From Methanolobus sp. UBA118 (GTDB lineage Archaea; Halobacteriota; Methanosarcinia; Methanosarcinales; Methanosarcinaceae): DNA of 17,029 nucleotides. A model generated the notes under the pieces. That model had not been told where the DNA came from. It saw nothing but the letters and a program-made list of their open reading frames with translations, and made no database searches. Where the stretch lies: the NCBI GenBank assembly GCA_002508635.1, contig DACO01000157.1:1-17029 (forward strand). The letters are read 5' to 3'. This document shows positions 1 to 6,319 of this stretch, piece by piece. A program made the translations under genes and the position numbers. Positions within the stretch are counted from its first letter, which is position 1. Every line of letters starts with the position of its first letter.

Positions 1-145
1 GTTTTTGAAATGTGCCGGCTTCGCCGGAACTCTCCGGGATAATCTAAGAAATCCTTTCGCTATTATTTGTTATTTAGAAAAGGACAGGCAACAAACCAGA
101 AACGATCTGATGCACTTTCGGTTATTGCCCGCTCCTGTAAAAAAA

Positions 146-604
146 TTAAAACCCAAACAGGGATGAGACCTGCATTACTACATTTGCAACTGTGTATTTG
201 ACAGTGTTTATAAGGCCCACGGGTTCAATCACGATCTCACCGTTGTCCTTTGCTGCGATGAATTCATTTAACGGGTCTGAAGAGCTGAGAATGGTTCTTG
301 CTGTGGCTTCATTCAGTCCTACGACCATGCTTGCATCGAATTCCGTGTCCTCATCGACCTCTTCAAATGTGGTGATGTATGAATCTTCGGTAACTGCTTT
401 GATGTATCGTTCATCTCCCTCATCGGTGACAATTACGAGTTTGATCACTTCGTCTCCCAGAAGGGATTGCAGGTAGGAAGGCACATATTCGGCATTCTCG
501 TTGTATTCATCTATCCTGTTGTCAAGGTCACTGACAATATCAGCACTTGCCATGGGCATGGAAATCATCAGGAATAAAGCTAGAATTGTGATTATTTTTT
601 TCAT
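146..604 (-). CDS. Secreted small protein of unknown function (SCP2-like fold possible)
   Basis: A 152-residue protein with a clear signal peptide: a Lys-Lys N-terminus, a hydrophobic core, then Pro-Met-Ala-Ser-Ala, with cleavage likely after residue 21. The mature part is acidic, has no Cys, and ends in a hydrophobic stretch. The pattern in the second half, an alternating strand/helix with 'SSSDPLNEFIAAKDNGEI' followed by 'GLINTVKYTV', resembles SCP2-like domains of archaeal secreted proteins; this is an impression, not a firm assignment. The frame opens at 649, but GGAGG at 614-610 lies 5 bases before the ATG at 604 and only 2 before the ATG at 607, so 604 is chosen. It is divergent from the lipoprotein gene at 817. 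A TATA-like element at 674-665 fits a leadered transcript. Function unknown. Confidence 0.72.
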   Translation of the reverse strand: MKKIITILALFLMISMPMASADIVSDLDNRIDEYNENAEYVPSYLQSLLGDEVIKLVIVTDEGDERYIKAVTEDSYITTFEEVDEDTEFDASMVVGLNEATARTILSSSDPLNEFIAAKDNGEIVIEPVGLINTVKYTVANVVMQVSSLFGF

Positions 605-664
605 CATATCCTCCATTTTGAGTATCTTGTTAGTTCCACTGTAATGCAAAAATTATACAGTGTA

Positions 665-674
665 GATATATAGT
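665..674 (-). promoter_or_regulatory. TATA box for the secreted protein gene
   Basis: ACTATATATC on the minus strand predicts a transcript start near 643-648, about 40 bases before the chosen ATG at 604. Short inverted elements flank it (CACTGTA 637-643, CAGTGTA 658-664, TACACTG 690-696) and could be regulator sites. Confidence 0.4.
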
Positions 675-788
675 ATCCGGTACACCCCTTACACTGCAGA
701 TATATGTTTGATTCTTATTAAATTTTTTGTTAGCTATACAAAAATTTAATCCATGTATGATTAATCATATCAAAAGATTAAATATTTA

Positions 789-800
789 TTTATATATTTA
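789..800 (+). promoter_or_regulatory. TATA box for the lipoprotein gene
   Basis: TTTATATATTTA is centred about 22 bases before the ATG at 817, so transcription would begin at or next to the start codon. No Shine-Dalgarno sequence precedes that ATG, consistent with a leaderless mRNA. Confidence 0.5.
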
Positions 801-816
801 CTTAGTTCTGATATTT

Positions 817-2070
817 ATGAAATCCTCATTGCGATTTACATATCTTTTACTTTGTATAGCTCTCACAGCTGCTATGATCATAACCGCAGGGTGTCTCTCC
901 GATGGAGAAACAGCTAACAAAAATGCAGATCCAGGCAGTGACATGGAAATAAGCGATTTGACCTTCTACACCGAAGAACTCCCTCCCTATAATTACGAGG
1001 AAGACGGGATGCTAAAAGGCCTTTCTGTTGACCTGCTGGAAGCAACTACAGAAAAGATGGGAACAGAAGTATCCCGGGAAGAAGTAAACCTTGTACCCTG
1101 GACCGAAGGATATCAGGCTGTTCTGAACGAGAATGCCACAGTGCTTTTCAGCATGGCAAGGACTCCCGAGCGTGAGGATCTGTTCAAGTGGGCTGGACCT
1201 GTCTATACCAACCGCAAGGTCTTGTTTGCCAGACCCGATCAGGGAATCAGTATTGAGAATGCGGAAGACCTGCAGAATTATACAATAGGTGTGATCACCG
1301 ACGATGTTGCGATCCAGTATCTCCGGGATATCGGCGTGAACCAGAGCCAGATCGTGACCAGAGATAATGTATCTGAACTCATTGGTGCACTGGACAGTGG
1401 TGAGATCGATCTTTGGGCATATCCTGAAGCCTCTGGCAGGTATTTCGCCGAACAGGTGACCGGAGACTCTGGCAGCTACACGGCCGTGTACGTGCTACAT
1501 ACCCAGGACACATACTATGCTTTCAGCAAAGACGTTCCTGACTCGGTTGTCCAGTCCTTCCAGCAGGCTCTCGATGAAGTACGTGATCAGAAGGATGAGC
1601 AGGGAGTCAGTGAATACGAGCGTATCGTATATCAGAATCTGGGCGTAAGCCATGCGCAGCAGACGATCACAGATGAAGAGGTGATTGCACTGGTGGATAC
1701 CACCGCTGCTGACATTGAGAACAACGCCAGCGATACCTTCCGGCGCATCAACGCAGGAGAAGCACCGTACCTGGATAGTGAGAACCCGGCTCTCTATACT
1801 TTTGTTTACAATACGAATGTGACACTCGTCGCCCATGCCGACAATAACCAGCTTGTAGGTACTAATTTCAAAGGAAAGACAGATGTCACAGGTAAGGACT
1901 TCAGGGATGAGATTGTTGCCGGTGCCCTTGAGAACGGAACAGGATGGGTTGAATATGTATACACTAACCCCACACATGCAAACCTATACTACAAGACCAC
2001 ATACTACCGTCTGACCAATGGAAGTGACGGAAATTCATATATTGTCTGCAGTGGCAATTTCAAACAGTGA
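817..2070 (+). CDS. Lipoprotein: SBP_bac_3-type solute-binding domain plus C-terminal Cache domain
   Basis: A 417-residue exported lipoprotein. A hydrophobic leader ends in the lipobox T-A-G-C with the lipidated Cys at residue 26. Residues about 46-265 read as a family 3 periplasmic binding protein (amino-acid-type): 'LPPYNYEEDGMLKGLSVDLL' near the start, 'FSMARTPERE' in the middle, and 'GEIDLWAYPE' in the second lobe. Residues about 285-417 read as a Cache-type extracellular sensor domain (YTFVYNTN, VTLVAHADN, GTGWVEYVY, YYKTTYY). The frame is open from 727, but the ATG at 817 begins the lipoprotein signal and sits just after a TATA box. No ABC permease or ATPase lies next to it, so the binding half may serve sensing rather than uptake. 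An archaeal family with both domains is known to me only loosely. It is the most standalone gene of the window. Confidence 0.85.
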   Translation: MKSSLRFTYLLLCIALTAAMIITAGCLSDGETANKNADPGSDMEISDLTFYTEELPPYNYEEDGMLKGLSVDLLEATTEKMGTEVSREEVNLVPWTEGYQAVLNENATVLFSMARTPEREDLFKWAGPVYTNRKVLFARPDQGISIENAEDLQNYTIGVITDDVAIQYLRDIGVNQSQIVTRDNVSELIGALDSGEIDLWAYPEASGRYFAEQVTGDSGSYTAVYVLHTQDTYYAFSKDVPDSVVQSFQQALDEVRDQKDEQGVSEYERIVYQNLGVSHAQQTITDEEVIALVDTTAADIENNASDTFRRINAGEAPYLDSENPALYTFVYNTNVTLVAHADNNQLVGTNFKGKTDVTGKDFRDEIVAGALENGTGWVEYVYTNPTHANLYYKTTYYRLTNGSDGNSYIVCSGNFKQ

Positions 2071-2119
2071 AATAAATAAGGTTAATTAACGAAACTAAAT
2101 TAATGCAAAAACAGACAGT

Positions 2120-2148
2120 ACTCCCATTCTCTTTTGAGAATGGGTAGT
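2120..2148 (+). terminator. Strong hairpin 3' of the lipoprotein gene
   Basis: CCCATTCTC (2123-2131) and GAGAATGGG (2136-2144) form a perfect 9-bp stem with a TTTT loop, and ACT/AGT outside it adds 3 bp past one bulged T. It lies 50 bases after the stop at 2070 and 12 bases beyond the end of the convergent HTH gene. No long T-run follows, so it may be an mRNA 3' end stabiliser rather than a classical terminator. Confidence 0.5.
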
Positions 2149-2159
2149 TAATTTCATCA

Positions 2160-2372
2160 TCAACGAAGCTGCAATTCACTGGCTATTTCCTTGTATTCCC
2201 GCCCTTTGTCAGTTGTTCTGAAAATTCTGTCTCTCTGTTCGATCAGTTCCTTTTCTTTTAACATGGAAATATATCCGTTCGCAATTGTGCTGTTTATGTT
2301 TGCTCCATAGACGATTTGTGTCTTCTTTGCACCATGCATAGCTATATTCAGTATCTCAATTGTGATATCCAA
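2160..2372 (-). CDS. Small winged-helix regulator (HTH_45-like)
   Basis: A 70-residue DNA-binding protein. The pattern 'ILNIAMHGAKKTQIVYGANI' followed by 'GYISMLKEKELIEQ' and 'FRTTDKGREY' is that of the archaeal HTH_45 winged-helix family: recognition helix in the middle, wing ending in T-x-K-G. The listed start is a TTG at 2372 without a good Shine-Dalgarno site. The frame stays open upstream to the TAA at 2414-2412 and encodes Arg-Arg-Ser-Arg-Leu just before the TTG, residues I associate with the N-terminus of this family, so the true start may be a non-standard codon near 2390-2385. An element matching the larE operator covers codons 3-6 (2354-2365), which suggests autoregulation or shared control. 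It could also be a decayed gene. Confidence 0.68.
   Translation of the reverse strand: MDITIEILNIAMHGAKKTQIVYGANINSTIANGYISMLKEKELIEQRDRIFRTTDKGREYKEIASELQLR
2354..2365. promoter_or_regulatory. Operator-like palindrome over the start of the HTH_45 gene
   Basis: TCTCAATTGTGA differs at one base from the perfect palindrome TCACAATTGTGA found before larE and tusA, and is identical to the 2722-2733 site. It lies inside the first codons of the regulator gene, where bound protein would block its transcription. Confidence 0.35.
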
Positions 2373-2721
2373 TCGACTGCGTCTAATGATAATGCCCCCA
2401 ATTCGCTCAAATTACATTGTACGATAGTGATAATTTTAAAATTATATATTAGATATAACTAATGCAGCATTCATCAGTATTTCTACTCTGGACCAATAAT
2501 ATACATTAAAATTTTATTTGATGTAATTTAATTTTAGTTCAGAATTTTAAGAAAATATGGGAATTAGAATGTCCACATAATAAATAAGTGGAGTTGCAAT
2601 GAAATATTGGGGATGTCTCCGACACATCAGTAAATAGGCATCATAAGCGTGGTGGTTTGTAAGGTGCTTTATTCTATTTATTTAACTGATTCCAACAGGG
2701 TTTTTCTAGTATATAAGAACT

Positions 2722-2739
2722 TCTCAATTGTGAATTCAC
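2722..2739. promoter_or_regulatory. Distal operator cluster upstream of larE
   Basis: TCTCAATTGTGA (2722-2733) overlaps the perfect palindrome GTGAATTCAC (2730-2739). Both share the GTGAA/TTCAC half-site of the 2909 element. They lie about 60 bases before the larE TATA box, a position that would suit an activator or cooperative repressor. Confidence 0.45.
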
Positions 2740-2794
2740 TTTCCATTTATGGACAATTTGCCAGACATCGCAACAAAAAAATGTCCTTTATGGC

Positions 2795-2804
2795 TTTATA
2801 AATA
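2795..2804 (+). promoter_or_regulatory. Probable larE TATA box
   Basis: TTTATAAATA is the best archaeal TATA box in the region. It predicts a transcript start near 2825-2830 and a 5' untranslated region of about 115 bases that includes the 2909-2924 palindrome. Confidence 0.45.
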
Positions 2805-2908
2805 AATGCTGAATTAAATATTTTGCAAAAAAAGTCAACCGGTTCGTATGCTGAAACTCTGCATCATGCAGGCAAATTCTACTTCAGCAAACAGTTTTTT
2901 GTAGTATC

Positions 2909-2924
2909 ATTCACAATTGTGAAT
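2909..2924. promoter_or_regulatory. Perfect 16-bp palindrome upstream of larE
   Basis: ATTCACAATTGTGAAT is a perfect palindrome 21 bases before the larE ATG. Its 12-base core TCACAATTGTGA recurs exactly at 9161-9172 before tusA. Between the predicted transcript start and the start codon, it would act as a repressor roadblock or as the operator of a nearer promoter. Confidence 0.6.
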
Positions 2925-2945
2925 CTTCCAAGGATGGTGTATTTT

Positions 2946-3743
2946 ATGGACAATAATATTCTAAAGGATACATTGACAGCGAAACTTTCAGAAAAAGAGG
3001 ATCTGATAGTTTCATATTCTGGTGGTATAGACAGCACACTGCTTGCTGTACTTGCAAAGAAAGAGCTTTCAGGAGATGTCAGGTGTATACTGCTTGATGC
3101 GCCTATTGTTTCCCGGCGAGCCGTCAGAGAAGCCGTGAAGACCGCAGAGGAGCTGGGATTATCCTGTGAGGTAGTTCCTTTTCCTATTATGGAAAACGAG
3201 AAATTCAAAAAGAACCCTTCTAACCGTTGCTACTACTGTAAAAAATATTCCGCCCGTTTTCTGAAAAAACATGCTCAAAAGCTTGGCATTTCCCATATTG
3301 CAGATGGAATGAACGCATCAGACCTGCAGGACTATCGGCCGGGTTTTCAGGCCAGTGAAGAAGAAGGAGTCCTTCATCCATTACTTGAGGCAGGCCTTGA
3401 TAAAGCACAAATCCGAAAGATATCCCGTGAATGCGACATTCCCATCTGGAACAAGCCTTCATCTGCATGTCTTTCCTCACGTTTTCCCTATGGTGAGGAA
3501 ATAACTGTTGAGAAACTGGAGATGGTGGAAAATGCAGAGGATTTCCTGCAGGACCTGGGTTTTTCTCAGTTCAGAGTGCGCTTTCATAACAGAATAGCAC
3601 GAATTGAGCTGATCTCCGAAGAACTGGAAAAAGCGATGTCTTTTCGGGAGAGAATAGTAGAAGCTCTTGAAGGATATGGTTTTTCATATGTCACTCTCGA
3701 TCTTAAAGGATTCAGGAGTGGCAGCATGAATGAAGTTCTATGA
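2946..3743 (+). CDS. larE: LarE-family ATP-dependent sulfur transferase (three-cysteine type)
   Basis: A 265-residue cytoplasmic PP-loop enzyme. SGGIDS at residues 25-30 is the ATP-pyrophosphatase loop that adenylates the substrate carboxylate. The C-terminal half carries the LarE signature 'WNKPSSACLSSRFPYG' with Cys175, the position of the sulfur-donating Cys of bacterial LarE. Cys95 and Cys98 in 'NRCYYCKK' complete a three-cysteine set; LarE proteins of this type are reported to hold a [4Fe-4S] cluster that binds sulfide and works catalytically instead of sacrificing its Cys. The classic role is making the nickel-pincer cofactor of LarA, but no larA, larB or larC is in the window, so the acceptor here is unknown. 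The frame is open from 2823, but that part crosses promoter-like AT-rich DNA and the palindrome; ATG 2946 fits family length. Confidence 0.88.
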   Translation: MDNNILKDTLTAKLSEKEDLIVSYSGGIDSTLLAVLAKKELSGDVRCILLDAPIVSRRAVREAVKTAEELGLSCEVVPFPIMENEKFKKNPSNRCYYCKKYSARFLKKHAQKLGISHIADGMNASDLQDYRPGFQASEEEGVLHPLLEAGLDKAQIRKISRECDIPIWNKPSSACLSSRFPYGEEITVEKLEMVENAEDFLQDLGFSQFRVRFHNRIARIELISEELEKAMSFRERIVEALEGYGFSYVTLDLKGFRSGSMNEVL

Positions 3744-3844
3744 GAACTTGCAGGAAGTTAATCCTGTTTGCTACCTGCCAACCGTATTTTCTTTTTTTGG
3801 TAGTAAAAACATAATTGTCTGTAATAATTGCCTCAAAAATCACG

Positions 3845-3856
3845 TTTATTATATTC
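3845..3856 (+). promoter_or_regulatory. TATA-like element before the ICMT-CcdA gene run
   Basis: TTTATTATATTC predicts a transcript start near 3875-3882, inside the inverted repeat at 3861-3897 and about 55-60 bases before the probable initiation region at 3937. Confidence 0.4.
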
Positions 3857-3860
3857 AGTA

Positions 3861-3897
3861 CCCATGTACTCTTCTGGCTACACACTGAGTACACGGG
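3861..3897. promoter_or_regulatory. Inverted repeat, candidate operator of the ICMT-CcdA gene run
   Basis: CCCATGTACTC (3861-3871) and GAGTACACGGG (3887-3897) are complementary over 10 of 11 positions. The perfect part, TGTACTC-N15-GAGTACA, has 22 bases centre to centre, two helical turns. It overlaps the predicted transcript start, as expected of an operator. It could instead act as a hairpin; 'ATTTTCTT' follows it. Confidence 0.45.
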
Positions 3898-3993
3898 ATT
3901 TTCTTATACAAAGAATAAATCCGGAAGGGTGAGAGTATAACAAAGAAATATAGTCTTTCAAATAAGGTAATAATAGGTATCTTATCTTCACTG

Positions 3994-4716
3994 ATGCTGT
4001 TGTTTATCTTGACGATGGCATTGAATTCATTCAGTTTCATGACAATGTTTTTGGATCTAATGGCAATGGGATCTGACCTGACTCATCATGTAGGTAGTGG
4101 ATATGCTTATGGTAACTGGCCTTCGGCAGTATTCAGTATCCTGCTATTCTCCTTCTTTGTGATGGCATTCTTCATACCCACACAAAAGAGAGACTGGCGT
4201 TCACTTGGATTGTATGAGGCATTTGTAGTTGCACTGTTCACGGAAATGTACGGTTTCCCGCTGACCATTTATCTGCTTTCAAACTTCGGTCTGAACATAG
4301 CGACCGACCATATCAGCGGACACCTGCTTGCAACATTCCTGTCGTCTGCAGGCATTCTTAGCCTGACAGTCGCATGGGTGCTGGTAATGGCAGTAAGTAC
4401 CCTGTTAATGGCAGCTGGTTTTCTTATCATCTACTCCGGCTGGAGGGGCATACACAGGTCAAATGGAGAACTCGTAACAGGCGGCGTCTACAAGCACGTA
4501 AGACATCCCCAATATCTTGGCCTGACTTTGGTAACCATAGGACTAATGATACAATGGCCGACATTGTTGACTGTGATAATGTGGCCTGTAATGATGGGAA
4601 TGTACTATAAACTGGCTAAAAAGGAAGAAAGAGATGTGGAAAATATACACGGCAGGAAGTACCTGGAATATAAACAGAAAGTTCCGATGTTCTTCCCCAG
4701 ATTGAAGAAAACATGA
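3994..4716 (+). CDS. ICMT/NnrU-like membrane methyltransferase-family protein
   Basis: A polytopic membrane protein of at least 240 residues with about five hydrophobic segments. The C-terminal third has the isoprenylcysteine carboxyl methyltransferase (ICMT/PEMT) hallmark 'GGVYKHVRHPQYLG' at residues 163-176 followed by 'KKEERDVENIHG' and 'YLEYKQKVPMFFP', the residues that bind S-adenosylmethionine in this superfamily. The 'ALFTEMYGFPLTIYLLSNFG' segment (80-99) is shared, as I recall, with bacterial relatives in metal-resistance loci. The substrate is unknown; archaea generally lack prenylated CaaX proteins. The given start is the first ATG, but the frame is open from 3919 and codes for more of the first membrane helix. 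GGTGAG at 3929-3934 lies just before an in-frame ATA at 3937, so the protein probably starts there. First gene of a five-gene run. Confidence 0.82.
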   Translation: MLLFILTMALNSFSFMTMFLDLMAMGSDLTHHVGSGYAYGNWPSAVFSILLFSFFVMAFFIPTQKRDWRSLGLYEAFVVALFTEMYGFPLTIYLLSNFGLNIATDHISGHLLATFLSSAGILSLTVAWVLVMAVSTLLMAAGFLIIYSGWRGIHRSNGELVTGGVYKHVRHPQYLGLTLVTIGLMIQWPTLLTVIMWPVMMGMYYKLAKKEERDVENIHGRKYLEYKQKVPMFFPRLKKT

Positions 4717-4726
4717 GGTGCTATCA

Positions 4727-4987
4727 ATGAGCAAAGAAAAGAACGCTTCAAACCATTCCAATCATCAGATGACCGGGAAGCATATGCTTCTGATGGTCCT
4801 GTGCTGCGCCATACCTCTGATAGGTCTTGCAGCTCTGGGAATCTTTGGTGTATCGAACAGTTATCTCCTTTACGGTATGATACTGCTATGTCCGCTATTA
4901 CATTACTTTATGATGCGGGATATGCATGGCACAGGCCACTCAGGACATGCTGCCGAAACCGAAATAGCAGGAGAGAATGACAGATGA
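4727..4987 (+). CDS. DUF2933-like small membrane protein
   Basis: An 86-residue protein with two membrane segments (about residues 19-42 and 46-63), a Cys-Cys pair in the first (26-27), and 'LLCPLLHYFMMRDMHG' at the second, followed by a His-rich polar tail (His67, 71, 74). This layout matches DUF2933, a family found beside copper and other metal-resistance genes. The His-rich N-terminus (His10, 13, 19) adds possible metal ligands. A GTG at 4718 is in frame, but GAGGTG at 4715-4720 places the ribosome on the ATG at 4727. The stop overlaps the next ATG by ATGA, so translation is coupled to the downstream gene. It may bind metal at the membrane; its molecular function is unknown. Confidence 0.75.
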   Translation: MSKEKNASNHSNHQMTGKHMLLMVLCCAIPLIGLAALGIFGVSNSYLLYGMILLCPLLHYFMMRDMHGTGHSGHAAETEIAGENDR

Positions 4988-5448
4988 GATACGGACTCCT
5001 GGCTGCAATCCTGATTGTAGCTATCCTGGGCGGTGCCGCATTACTGCTTGGAAGTGGAAATAATAACTTTCCGGCAGAATCAGGGACTACATCTTTAACA
5101 AATGATGAAGGGGCTGTAACGGTATCCATAAATTATCTGGATGGAACGGACAGCGAATACGCTGATTACACGGTTTTTTCAGTCAGTATGAATACACATT
5201 CAGTGAACCTTGATGGGTATAACATGGAAGAACTCTCTTACCTTAAAGACAGCAATAATCAAAAATATCTGCCTTCAAAATGGATAGAAGATGAAGGTTC
5301 GGGCGGTCATCACAGAAGTGGTACACTGCTGTTTCCGAAATATGCTGAAAACGGTGATCCAATAGTTGATTCCGACGACAGTTATTTTGAAATAGTTGTC
5401 AATGAGGTAGGTGGAGTTGCTGAAAGAAATTTCAGGGTGGAACTCTGA
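4984..5448 (+). CDS. Membrane-anchored extracytoplasmic protein with GGHHRSG motif
   Basis: A 154-residue protein with an N-terminal hydrophobic helix (residues 4-23) and no lipobox Cys, so it is either anchored or cleaved. The rest is a beta-rich domain facing outside: 'VTVSINYLDG', 'VFSVSMNTHSVNL', 'YLPSKWIEDEGSGGHHRSG' (residues 97-113), and a C-terminal strand. The conserved-looking His109-His110 and His72 could be metal ligands. I recall bacterial proteins of the same pattern next to DUF2933 and CcdA genes, but know no assigned function. It overlaps the DUF2933 gene by ATGA and precedes the ccdA-like gene by 37 bases. No Cys is present, so it is not itself a thiol substrate of CcdA. Confidence 0.68.
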   Translation: MRYGLLAAILIVAILGGAALLLGSGNNNFPAESGTTSLTNDEGAVTVSINYLDGTDSEYADYTVFSVSMNTHSVNLDGYNMEELSYLKDSNNQKYLPSKWIEDEGSGGHHRSGTLLFPKYAENGDPIVDSDDSYFEIVVNEVGGVAERNFRVEL

Positions 5449-5485
5449 CCTTTAACTTTTTTATAAATTAGTTCGGTGAAAAACA

Positions 5486-6238
5486 ATGATCGCTGAATCT
5501 GTGTTAGTACTTGCATTTCTGGCAGGTATAATCTCTTTTTTGTCTCCCTGTATCGTACCCATGATCATGGTGTACTTTGGCCTTATCACCGGCCTGACAA
5601 CAGAAGAGCTTATGAATGAACACGATCTCAGGAGAGTCAGAAAGAACACGGTAATCAATACTATCCTGTTTATCATCGGTTTTTCCCTTATATTCACCCT
5701 GGCAGGAAGTGCTGCAGGATTTGCAGGGTCACTTATCACAGGATATGCAGATGTGATGACACGCGTCGGAGGAGTGCTTCTCATTCTGCTCGGAGTGCAC
5801 GTCACAGGTATTGCAAAAATTCCCCTTATGGAGAAACTTACCATCTACCGTGACCCCTCGACCATCAGTTCTGTAGGATACCTCGGTTCATTCCTGGTAG
5901 GTGTCTTCTTTGCGATATTCTGCTCTCACTGTATTGCACCCACATTGTACTCGATGTTGATATTTGCAGGCGGGACAGGTTCGGTCCAGAGCGGTGCTCT
6001 TATCATGGCATTCTTCTCCATGGGCCTGGCAATACCGTATATAATTACTGCATTTGGCATAACATCGGCACTTGAACACATTAAGAACATGAAGAGACAC
6101 ATAAGGGTGTTTTCGATCGTTAACGGTATCATTCTCATAATACTGGGAATCCTGATGCTAAGTGGTAACTTCTACTATCTGGTAGAGCTTTCCACAGACC
6201 TGATACCCTTTGAGCTGCCGGTAGGAATGGGTGTCTGA
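5486..6238 (+). CDS. CcdA-like thiol/electron transporter membrane protein
   Basis: A 250-residue protein with six predicted membrane helices, the size and layout of CcdA, the short form of DsbD that carries reducing equivalents from cytoplasmic thioredoxin across the membrane. The first helix ends in 'SFLSPCIVPM' (Cys22) and the fourth has 'FCSHCIAPT' (Cys146, Cys149), the two-fold repeated Cys-x-x-Pro signature with one extra Cys. No cytochrome c maturation gene is nearby, so it more likely serves the metal/thiol proteins encoded around it. A GGTGA site lies 6 bases before the ATG. A thioredoxin-like gene at 11870-12175 could be its cytoplasmic partner, though not in the same operon. The extra Cys may alter its redox behaviour or bind metal. 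Confidence 0.85.
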   Translation: MIAESVLVLAFLAGIISFLSPCIVPMIMVYFGLITGLTTEELMNEHDLRRVRKNTVINTILFIIGFSLIFTLAGSAAGFAGSLITGYADVMTRVGGVLLILLGVHVTGIAKIPLMEKLTIYRDPSTISSVGYLGSFLVGVFFAIFCSHCIAPTLYSMLIFAGGTGSVQSGALIMAFFSMGLAIPYIITAFGITSALEHIKNMKRHIRVFSIVNGIILIILGILMLSGNFYYLVELSTDLIPFELPVGMGV

Positions 6239-6319
6239 TATGTATGAAAGAAAGACAGTTAAGTGACTGGCTCCGGCCAGTCCGGTTTTTATCAATTCAG
6301 TAGTAATCCGGAGGAAAAC

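Larger units (their letters stand above)
2373..2945. other. Long AT-rich intergenic region upstream of larE
   Basis: No gene was recognised in these 573 bases. They hold the larE TATA box, three palindromic operator-like elements (2722-2733, 2730-2739, 2909-2924), a small hairpin around 2612-2628, and a 12-codon reading frame at 2599-2637 with a GGAG site 5 bases before its ATG. That frame (MKYWGCLRHISK) has no recognised relative and may be chance or a leader peptide. Confidence 0.5.

Noticed and set aside
1..171. Open frame from the left edge ending near 171
   Set aside because: The translation is not recognisable, overlaps the end of the secreted-protein gene at 146, and contains a small GC hairpin (15-27); a fragment of an upstream gene cannot be shown.
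2599..2637. 12-codon frame with a GGAG site before larE
   Set aside because: Too short to call a gene and without any recognised relative; noted only in the intergenic entry.
2823..2945. Longer reading frame for larE from a TTG at 2823
   Set aside because: The extra 41 codons run through the perfect palindrome and AT-rich leader and are not like LarE; the ATG at 2946 fits family length.
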